Shown here: piece by piece, positions 1-4,199 of the stretch
Layout: each line of letters begins with the position of its first letter
How positions within the stretch are numbered: the stretch's first letter is position 1
NCBI GenBank assembly: GCA_030590605.1
Contig: JAUUYB010000078.1
Span: forward strand, 1-5,743
Source: Candidatus Woesearchaeota archaeon
GTDB taxonomy: Archaea; Nanobdellota; Nanobdellia; Woesearchaeales; JAUUYB01
Reading direction: 5' to 3'
DNA: 5,743 nucleotides
Notes under the pieces: model-generated
The model's database searches: none
Seen by the model: the letters and a program-made list of their open reading frames with translations, nothing else
Told to the model about the DNA's origin: nothing
Translations under genes and position numbers: made by a program

Positions 1-3
1 AAT

Positions 4-960
4 ATGGAAAAGAATCTTGCATTAGAATTCGTAAGGGTCACTGAAGCTGCAGCACTTTCCGCCGCAAGGTGGATGGGAAAAGGAGAGAAGAAACTCGCTG
101 ACAATGCAGCAGTCAAGATGATGAGAAAGACATTCTCGAAACTCAATATCGACGGAACGATCGTTATCGGAGAAGGAGAACGGGACGAAGCACCTATGCT
201 ATTCATCGGAGAGAAAGTAGGCACAGGTAAAGGTGAACGGATAGACATCGCTGTCGACCCGCTTGAATGCACGAACTCTGTCGCATACGGAAGACCTAAT
301 GCGATAGCGGTACTCGCTGCAGGCCCAAAAGGATCTCTTCTGCATGCTCCTGACACATACATGGACAAGATAGCGGTAGGACCCAGAGCAAAAGGAGTAA
401 TCGACCTGGATGCACCTGTCGAAGATAACTTAAGAGCAGTCGCAAAAGCGCTCAACAAGGAAGTGAAAGACGTAACAGTAGTCGTCCTGGACAGGGACAG
501 ACATGATAAGCTCATCAAAGAGATCAGGGAAGCAGGTGCACGAATCAATCTTATAGCTGACGGAGATATCTCTGGTGGGATAGCTCCCTGCATGCCTGAA
601 TCAGGGATAGATATCCTGCTTGGTATCGGAGCTGCACCTGAAGGAGTGATAACTGCCTGCGCTCTCAAATGCATGGGAGGAGAGATGCAAGCCCGCCTCA
701 AATTCAGGAATGAAGAAGAGAAAGCAAGAGCAAAGAAGATGGGCATCACAGATTTCAACAAGAAGATGACTGCAGGTGACCTTGCAGATACACAGATGTC
801 GATGTTCTGTGCTACAGGCATCAGTTCAGGTCCGCTTCTTAGAGGAGTCAGGTATACAAGCGCGGGAGCAGTCACACATTCTCTTGTCATGCGAGAGGAG
901 ACAAAGACTAAACGGTATATCGAGACGCATCACGTATTCAGGGATGAGCCTAAGTATTAG
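4..960 (+). CDS. glpX: Class II fructose-1,6-bisphosphatase, GlpX type
   Basis: Cytoplasmic phosphatase that hydrolyses fructose 1,6-bisphosphate to fructose 6-phosphate, the committed step of gluconeogenesis; some relatives also act on sedoheptulose 1,7-bisphosphate. The 318-residue protein aligns without early gaps to E. coli GlpX as I remember it, so residue numbers match: Asp33, Glu57 and Asp61 (GEGERDEAP), Asp85, Glu88 and Thr90 (DPLECT) and Glu213 (APEG) are the expected metal and catalytic residues, all present. The later stretches ADGDISGGI (185-193) and ATGIS (270-274) are also family-like. Gly89 of the usual DP(L/I)EGT motif is Cys here (codon TGC at 268-270). The start at 4 fits the family N-terminus (MEKNLALEF versus MRRELAIEF), but only three upstream bases are visible, so the promoter is not. 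The TAG stop overlaps the TAA of the convergent dus gene. Many archaea use the unrelated FBP aldolase/phosphatase instead, so GlpX suggests a bacterial-type gluconeogenic step. Confidence 0.95.
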   Translation: MEKNLALEFVRVTEAAALSAARWMGKGEKKLADNAAVKMMRKTFSKLNIDGTIVIGEGERDEAPMLFIGEKVGTGKGERIDIAVDPLECTNSVAYGRPNAIAVLAAGPKGSLLHAPDTYMDKIAVGPRAKGVIDLDAPVEDNLRAVAKALNKEVKDVTVVVLDRDRHDKLIKEIREAGARINLIADGDISGGIAPCMPESGIDILLGIGAAPEGVITACALKCMGGEMQARLKFRNEEEKARAKKMGITDFNKKMTAGDLADTQMSMFCATGISSGPLLRGVRYTSAGAVTHSLVMREETKTKRYIETHHVFRDEPKY

Positions 961-1658
961 GAGTCACCTTTCTTCAGTTTCTTGAAGATATTAGGCTTCT
1001 TGATAGCAGGTCTTCCGATCATAGCGCCGCGCACTCCGACAGATCTTAGAAATTTGATATGTTCTCTTGTCTTGATGTCTCCATTCGCTATGATGACTTT
1101 TCCGGTAGCCACGCATCCTTCATATATAGAGAAATCAGATAGGCTGCTTTTTGCCTGCTTCCCGTGTTTTGCGTGGACGACATAGAAATCTGCATCTACC
1201 TCATTTATCAGGTTAAGGTAGATCTTCTTTTTCTTCTCGTAATTGTTCATGCCTAATCTGAGCTTGATAGATACTGGATAATCATGGTCCTTGATGATCC
1301 TGACCAGCCTGTTGACCTTGCTCAATCGTTTCATCAGTGCGGAACCGAATCCTTTATTGATCATATTCGGGCTGGGGCAGCCAAGATTCAGATTGAATCC
1401 CATGAATCCCGGAACAGGTTTGAAAGCTTTTAGGAATGTCTCCAGATAATCTTCATTCGCACCGATCAACTGGATATAAGTAGGGACTGCGTCCGTTATC
1501 TTTATTTTCTCAAGAGTGCTTTGGTTATTTCTTGAAAGTGCAGCGATCATCGCCATCTCAGTAAAAGTGGAATCAGCGCCTTTCCTGTAACATAGCTCCC
1601 TGAACTCAGGATCAGTGATGCCTTCCATAGGCGCCAGCATGAATTCGAACTCTTTCAT
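957..1658 (-). CDS. dus: tRNA-dihydrouridine synthase (short archaeal Dus family)
   Basis: FMN-dependent enzyme that reduces specific uridines of tRNA to dihydrouridine using NAD(P)H. From the ATG at 1658 the protein has 233 residues. Seen in order: the first TIM-barrel strand with FMN-binding MLAPMEGITD (7-16), IQLIGAN (62-68), NLGCPSP (91-97) with the general-acid Cys94, IKLRLG (131-136) with Lys132, the FMN-phosphate region around His162, ANGDI (191-195) and IGRPAI (214-219). It ends at the barrel, about 80-100 residues shorter than bacterial Dus proteins, and lacks their C-terminal helical tRNA-binding domain. The reading frame is open to 1709, but I chose 1658 because Dus proteins start just before the MLAPM strand and a TATA element at 1682-1689 lies 27 bases upstream, predicting a leaderless mRNA. 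It converges with glpX and shares 4 bp at the stops. Which uridine it modifies cannot be told. Confidence 0.9.
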   Translation of the reverse strand: MKEFEFMLAPMEGITDPEFRELCYRKGADSTFTEMAMIAALSRNNQSTLEKIKITDAVPTYIQLIGANEDYLETFLKAFKPVPGFMGFNLNLGCPSPNMINKGFGSALMKRLSKVNRLVRIIKDHDYPVSIKLRLGMNNYEKKKKIYLNLINEVDADFYVVHAKHGKQAKSSLSDFSIYEGCVATGKVIIANGDIKTREHIKFLRSVGVRGAMIGRPAIKKPNIFKKLKKGDS

Positions 1659-1681
1659 AATGGAAGCCATCGACAATTGAC

Positions 1682-1689
1682 TTATTAAA
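1682..1689 (-). promoter_or_regulatory. TATA box of dus
   Basis: On the minus strand this reads TTTAATAA, centred about 27 bases before the ATG at 1658. That puts the predicted transcription start at or next to the start codon, with no Shine-Dalgarno in between. It argues against the upstream in-frame starts at 1709 and 1670, since the element lies inside or too close to them. Confidence 0.6.
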
Positions 1690-1721
1690 TGTGTGGAAAC
1701 ATCACTCAATGACGCAAACTT

Positions 1722-1729
1722 TTTATATA
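1722..1729 (+). promoter_or_regulatory. TATA box of the two-helix membrane microprotein gene
   Basis: TTTATATA preceded by GCAAACT, a plausible purine-rich BRE. It is centred 25-26 bases before the ATG at 1751. The bases between (1731-1750) are almost all pyrimidine, an easily melted initiation region. It is divergent from the dus promoter about 35 bp away, so the two may compete or be co-regulated. Confidence 0.65.
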
Positions 1730-1750
1730 CAATTTCTTTTTTTCTTTCTT

Positions 1751-1957
1751 ATGAAGTCGTTCATGCTCGGAGGGATCGTCCTTGCAGTACTGATATTGAT
1801 GACTGCCAGCGGAAAGACCCTGCAGACCAGATACATATTCGCCGTTCTTAGTATCCTCACCTTCTTTTTTCTCTTTGTCTGGGCGTTCTATGAATATGAT
1901 AATGAAAGAACCAAAGCCTGGAAACGGAAAGAGAAACGGCTTAATGCAAAGATTTAA
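1751..1957 (+). CDS. Small membrane protein with two transmembrane helices, function unknown
   Basis: I do not recognise this 68-residue protein. It has two hydrophobic segments, roughly residues 5-19 and 28-47, separated by a short polar turn (SGKTLQTR), then a strongly charged tail (49-68) rich in Lys and Arg. The positive-inside rule puts both ends in the cytoplasm as a helical hairpin. No Cys, His cluster or catalytic motif is visible. An in-frame ATG exists at 1691, but I chose 1751: the TATA box at 1722-1729 lies inside the longer version and at leaderless spacing from 1751, and the extra 20 residues would be translated promoter. The next gene starts 27 bp downstream in the same direction with its own TATA element, so the two could be expressed singly or together. 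A role as a small membrane subunit or stress microprotein is possible but unsupported. Confidence 0.7.
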   Translation: MKSFMLGGIVLAVLILMTASGKTLQTRYIFAVLSILTFFFLFVWAFYEYDNERTKAWKRKEKRLNAKI

Positions 1958-1959
1958 AA
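1953..1959 (+). promoter_or_regulatory. TATA box of the tail-anchored UBA-like protein gene
   Basis: TTTAAAA overlapping the TAA stop (1955-1957) of the preceding gene and centred 29 bases before the ATG at 1985. Spacing is slightly longer than at the other promoters here, so a leader of 0-4 bases is expected. No Shine-Dalgarno is visible before 1985. Confidence 0.5.
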
Positions 1960-1984
1960 CCTTTTGACAGAATGATTACAGCTT

Positions 1985-2347
1985 ATGGATGAAAAAATTG
2001 AAGCCTATATCAAGGAAAGCAAAGGCAAAGGATTTGATGATGCTAAGATAAAGACAGCACTTCTCGGTTCTGGATACAGTGAAGCAGACATCGATGCTGC
2101 GCTTGCTGCAGAGAATGCACCCGCAGACACAATAAGTACTGATACATCTGAAACAACTGAAGCGCCTGCTGAAACAGGCGGATTTTCAGTCGGTGATGAT
2201 GATGCGGTTGAAGAGGCGAGAAGTTCATCCAGCAGTTTTCTCAACCTAAAATTCTTGATTATGATAGGCGGGGCATTAGTCGTGCTGGCTATACTGGGTT
2301 ATTTCCTGTTTTTCTTCGGAAAATCACCAACTCCGCCGGTGCCATAA
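1985..2347 (+). CDS. Tail-anchored membrane protein with N-terminal UBA-like helical module
   Basis: A 120-residue protein of unknown function. Residues 3-42 form a helical module of the pattern I-x-x-Y-I-K-x-x-x-x-K-G-F-x-D-x-x-I-K-x-x-L-L-x-x-G-Y-x-x-x-x-I-x-x-A-L. I recall this from the N-termini of many DPANN archaeal proteins; it resembles a three-helix UBA-type bundle that binds a peptide or protein partner. Residues 43-85 are a low-complexity acidic, Ser/Thr/Ala/Pro-rich linker, likely disordered. Residues 90-111 form one transmembrane helix, followed by a nine-residue tail ending in PTPPVP. With no signal peptide and a C-terminal helix it should be tail-anchored, with the module in the cytoplasm. 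The last 16 codons overlap the 3' end of the convergent nucleotidyltransferase gene. It may recruit a cytoplasmic partner to the membrane; this is inference. Confidence 0.8.
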   Translation: MDEKIEAYIKESKGKGFDDAKIKTALLGSGYSEADIDAALAAENAPADTISTDTSETTEAPAETGGFSVGDDDAVEEARSSSSSFLNLKFLIMIGGALVVLAILGYFLFFFGKSPTPPVP

Positions 2348-2769
2348 GAACTAGATGTGGTAGCTGTTCTTTTTCTAAGGATAGAACTTTTCCATTCTTT
2401 TTCGTTGAATGGAGGAAGCCTCACTATCTTCGCTTTTATTTCTCTCTTGATCAGTTCTCCAGGGAGATTCTCGGTGAAGGCATCTTGGTCATAGCCTAAT
2501 GCGATGATGTCTGGCCTCAATCTCTCGATATGGGAATACATATCAGTCGTATGTCCTATCTCCACCCTATCGACACAGGGAATCGCTATGACTGCTTTCA
2601 TCCTCTCTTCAGCAGAGCTGTCAGGAGCCCTACCCTTGACCTGCTCTACGATATCATCTCTGCCTATGATCACGATAAGCTCATCTCCCAATCGTTTGGC
2701 TTCCTCAAGAAAATAGTGGTGACCTGGATGGATGATATCGAAGGTGCCAAAGGCAAGTACAAGAACCAT
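2299..2769 (-). CDS. ribL: HxGH nucleotidyltransferase, probable archaeal FAD synthase RibL
   Basis: A 156-residue cytidylyltransferase-like protein. Archaeal RibL transfers AMP from ATP to FMN to make FAD; close relatives make CDP-glycerol or other nucleotide-activated compounds. Seen in order: GTFDIIHPGHHYFL (8-21) with the ATP-binding HPGH at 14-17, the strand LIVIIGRDD (31-39), KGR (45-47), a helix starting EERMKAV (54-60), DIIALGYDQ (87-95) typical of archaeal FAD synthases, and SSILRKR (128-134), which matches the C-terminal SSxxxR signature. Residues 135-156 are a Ser/Thr/Gly/Lys-rich tail not expected in the family; it is encoded opposite the 3' end of the tail-anchored protein gene (49 bp overlap). 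The ATG at 2769 is 26 bases from a TATA box, so the mRNA is probably leaderless. FAD made here would serve flavoenzymes; Dus itself uses FMN. Substrate assignment is moderate: TagD-like enzymes share these motifs. Confidence 0.8.
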   Translation of the reverse strand: MVLVLAFGTFDIIHPGHHYFLEEAKRLGDELIVIIGRDDIVEQVKGRAPDSSAEERMKAVIAIPCVDRVEIGHTTDMYSHIERLRPDIIALGYDQDAFTENLPGELIKREIKAKIVRLPPFNEKEWKSSILRKRTATTSSSYGTGGVGDFPKKNRK

Positions 2770-2791
2770 GTAAAATCGAATCAGGGAAATG

Positions 2792-2799
2792 ATATTTAA
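2792..2799 (-). promoter_or_regulatory. TATA box of the RibL-like gene
   Basis: On the minus strand this reads TTAAATAT, preceded by GGAAAGC as a plausible BRE. It is centred 26-27 bases before the ATG at 2769, and the interval has no Shine-Dalgarno. It predicts a leaderless transcript. Confidence 0.6.
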
Positions 2800-2847
2800 G
2801 CTTTCCGACCGATATGATTTATTGTTTGTAAATATGTATATCTATCG

Positions 2848-2867
2848 AAAATAAAAAATAAAAAAAA
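2848..2867 (-). terminator. Poly-T terminator of the regulator-peroxiredoxin operon
   Basis: Starting nine bases beyond the peroxiredoxin stop, the minus strand runs through T8, A, T6, A, T4. Staggered oligo-T tracts without a stable hairpin are the normal intrinsic signal for archaeal RNA polymerase. The position, directly after the operon and before the ribL promoter, fits. Confidence 0.7.
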
Positions 2868-2875
2868 GAGAAGGA

Positions 2876-3562
2876 TTACTTCTTGTCTTTCTTCAGGCAC
2901 ATGAACCAATCAAGGCAGTATTTTCCATCTTCTTTCTCTTCGACCCGTTCTTTTGCAGTTCCGCATGAGCCTGGCGGGGGGATGATGACATCGTCTCCAG
3001 GCTGCCAGTTAGCAGGGGTGGCGATGTTTTCAGCATCTGATTTCTGCATAGCAGTGACAAGCCTCTTGATTTCATCCATATTCCTTCCGTTTGATAGAGG
3101 GTAGTATAGAATAGCCCGTACTTTTGCTTTGTTGTCCATTATAAAGACTGCTCTTACTGCCTGTGTGTTCGATGCATTGGGTTGGATCATACCATACTTC
3201 TTAGCGACATCCATCCGAAGATCTTCGATAACAGGGAACTTGACCTCGACATCTTTCATGCCTTTGAATTCTATCTTTTCTTTTATTGTCCTGAGCCAAG
3301 CGATGTGGGCGTAGATGCTATCGATAGAGAGTCCAATCAGTTCTGTGTTCATAGCCTTGAAACCTTTTTGCATCTTCGCAAAGGTCATGAACTCAGTTGT
3401 GCAGACAGGGGTGAAATCAGCAGGGTGGCTGAACAGTATGACCCATTTTCCTTTATAGTCTGCAGGAAAGTTGATCTCTCCCATCGTGGTCTTTGCAGTA
3501 AATTTTGGCGCATCATCACCTATAAGCGGCATCGATGGCCTTTCTTCATTATTTTCTTCCAT
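2876..3562 (-). CDS. Peroxiredoxin, archaeal Prx6-like thioredoxin peroxidase
   Basis: Thiol peroxidase reducing H2O2 and organic hydroperoxides in the cytoplasm; 228 residues. The thioredoxin-fold core starts near residue 12 (PLIGDDAPKF). The peroxidatic motif is P47-A-D-F-T51-P-V-C54, with Arg137 and Arg149 as candidates for the active-site arginine. IMDNKAKVRAILYYPLSNGRN (141-161) is typical of the Prx6 subfamily, and the extended C-terminal arm (about 185-228) is typical of archaeal decameric enzymes. Cys200, Cys216 and Cys222 lie in that arm; the Cys216/Cys222 spacing matches the Cys207/Cys213 pair I recall from Aeropyrum pernix TPx, so an intramolecular resolving Cys is likely. Start: ATG at 3562, eight bases after a perfect AGGAGGT (3571-3577). 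It is the second gene of an operon, two bases after the regulator stop, so it is probably translationally coupled to it. The reductant partner is not in the window. Confidence 0.93.
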   Translation of the reverse strand: MEENNEERPSMPLIGDDAPKFTAKTTMGEINFPADYKGKWVILFSHPADFTPVCTTEFMTFAKMQKGFKAMNTELIGLSIDSIYAHIAWLRTIKEKIEFKGMKDVEVKFPVIEDLRMDVAKKYGMIQPNASNTQAVRAVFIMDNKAKVRAILYYPLSNGRNMDEIKRLVTAMQKSDAENIATPANWQPGDDVIIPPPGSCGTAKERVEEKEDGKYCLDWFMCLKKDKK

Positions 3563-3564
3563 TT

Positions 3565-3954
3565 TTATTTACCTCCTAAACAACTATTACATTTTCCATA
3601 GAACGTAGTGGTGGTCTGTAACACTTCAATCCCTTTCAATCCCCTGCTTATCTTCATCGTGTGGCTTGTGAGTGAATCGTCTTTGATATCGATGATCTTA
3701 CCGCATACAGTGCAGATGAAATGCTGATGATCCCCTTCTACTGGTTCATATCTCCTGACTCCTGTTACTCTCACTTCCTGGATGATTCCTTCACTCTTGA
3801 GGGCTTCAAGAGCTGTGTAGACTGTCTTCTTGCTTACATTTGGGATTAGCTCCTTTGCGTTGGCGTAGATATCATCTACAGCAGGGTGCTCATGATTTCC
3901 TTCGATTAAGCTCTTGATCGCTTTTCTTTGGGCAGTCCATCTTTTCACGTTCAT
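3565..3954 (-). CDS. Fur/PerR-family metal-dependent transcriptional regulator
   Basis: Zinc-containing winged-helix repressor, 129 residues from the ATG at 3954. Residues 5-66 carry the DNA-binding domain (TAQRKAI, then HPAVDDIY, then recognition helix VSKKTVYTALEALKSEGII). The dimer domain has HQHFICTVCGKIIDI. Structural zinc ligands are Cys81, Cys84, Cys122 and Cys125. Aligned to B. subtilis PerR, the regulatory metal site is His23, Glu70, His76, His78 and Asp89; the Glu70 position is Asp85 in PerR but Glu in Fur. Context argues for peroxide sensing: it is co-transcribed with the peroxiredoxin, its stop codon two bases before that gene's ATG. An in-frame GTG at 3969 would add five residues; I prefer 3954 because of leaderless spacing to the TATA box at 3976-3984. 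A partial palindrome over that promoter suggests autoregulation. Whether it senses peroxide, iron or another metal is unresolved. Confidence 0.9.
   Translation of the reverse strand: MNVKRWTAQRKAIKSLIEGNHEHPAVDDIYANAKELIPNVSKKTVYTALEALKSEGIIQEVRVTGVRRYEPVEGDHQHFICTVCGKIIDIKDDSLTSHTMKISRGLKGIEVLQTTTTFYGKCNSCLGGK
3571..3577 (-). promoter_or_regulatory. Shine-Dalgarno of the peroxiredoxin gene
   Basis: AGGAGGT on the minus strand, eight bases before the ATG at 3562. It is formed by the last codons of the upstream regulator (Gly-Gly-Lys, stop), so the two genes are physically interlocked. It is the only strong Shine-Dalgarno in the window and fixes the longer N-terminus of the peroxiredoxin rather than an internal Met11. 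Confidence 0.9.
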
Positions 3955-3959
3955 ATCTC

Positions 3960-3982
3960 TTATCAACACTAAATGTTATTAA
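3960..3982. promoter_or_regulatory. Candidate operator palindrome in the Fur/PerR promoter
   Basis: An imperfect 23-bp palindrome centred at 3971, with 8 of 11 base pairs matching. Its core is AACACTAAATGTT (3965-3977). It covers the TATA box edge and the stretch between TATA and the predicted start site, where a repressor would block TBP/TFB or polymerase. AT-rich arms with a short centre resemble Fur/PerR boxes in general form, but the sequence does not match the bacterial PerR consensus closely. Confidence 0.4.
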
Positions 3983-3984
3983 AA
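3976..3984 (-). promoter_or_regulatory. TATA box of the regulator-peroxiredoxin operon
   Basis: TTTTAATAA on the minus strand, centred 26 bases before the ATG at 3954. This matches the leaderless spacing of the other promoters and supports the shorter regulator start. No second promoter is visible before the peroxiredoxin. Confidence 0.6.
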
Positions 3985-4036
3985 GGAATCGGAGAAGTGA
4001 AAGAAATAATGAATTTATACCATAACCGTTGAAAAA

Positions 4037-4044
4037 TTATAAAT
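4037..4044 (+). promoter_or_regulatory. TATA box upstream of the micro-ORF
   Basis: TTATAAAT preceded by GTTGAAAAA, a good BRE-like purine run, and centred 28-29 bases before the ATG at 4069. It is among the best-looking TATA elements in the window yet does not serve the DUF362 start, which is 160 bases away and has its own element. Confidence 0.55.
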
Positions 4045-4068
4045 AATCGATCATATTGGCTTGAGTTC

Positions 4069-4113
4069 ATGGAGCTTACACATATCAAAGGCGACACCTA
4101 TTACATACCTTGA
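4069..4113 (+). pseudogene. 14-codon micro-ORF, remnant of a gene start or leader peptide
   Basis: ATG at leaderless distance from a strong TATA box opens a frame encoding MELTHIKGDTYYIP, then TGA. The peptide looks like a protein N-terminus rather than random sequence. I recall similar starts (KLTxIxGNTYYIPG) in metallo-beta-lactamase-fold hydrolases, but cannot verify this. No continuation of that family is visible in any frame between 4114 and 4200, so if it is a relic the rest was deleted, leaving promoter and first codons fused to the DUF362 gene. Alternatively it is a leader peptide on a longer DUF362 transcript. UGA recoding is unlikely since TGA also ends the DUF362 gene. Confidence 0.35.
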
Positions 4114-4168
4114 GAAGGAAAAGTCAGGTATGGGTTCTTAGGAAAGCGGATGGAATTGGAATGGAAAC

Positions 4169-4176
4169 ATATTTAA
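4169..4176 (+). promoter_or_regulatory. TATA box of the DUF362 gene
   Basis: ATATTTAA preceded by GGAAAC, a plausible BRE, and centred 27-28 bases before the ATG at 4200. It lies inside the extended reading frame that opens at TTG 4110 or ATG 4161, so it supports the shorter start. Confidence 0.55.
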
Positions 4177-4199
4177 CAGGTAATATCACGATTCCATAC

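Noticed and set aside
2201..2212. GAT trinucleotide repeat (tgatgatgat) as a microsatellite
   Set aside because: Only three to four units, explained by the Asp-rich linker codons of the tail-anchored protein.
2366..2392. Inverted repeat GTTCT/AGAAC followed by T-runs, downstream of the tail-anchored protein gene, as a plus-strand terminator
   Set aside because: Only 5-bp arms with a 12-base loop, inside ribL coding sequence. T-tracts nearby could help termination, but the hairpin is not convincing.
3182..3601. 139-codon open frame on the plus strand opposite the peroxiredoxin
   Set aside because: The peroxiredoxin is unmistakable on the other strand; this frame has no domain, no TATA box at leaderless spacing, and runs across the operon junction.
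4069..4164. UGA recoded as glycine, which would extend the micro-ORF through the TGA at 4111
   Set aside because: TGA also terminates the DUF362 gene at its conserved C-terminus. UGA-Gly codes belong to certain bacteria, and the read-through sequence matches nothing I know.
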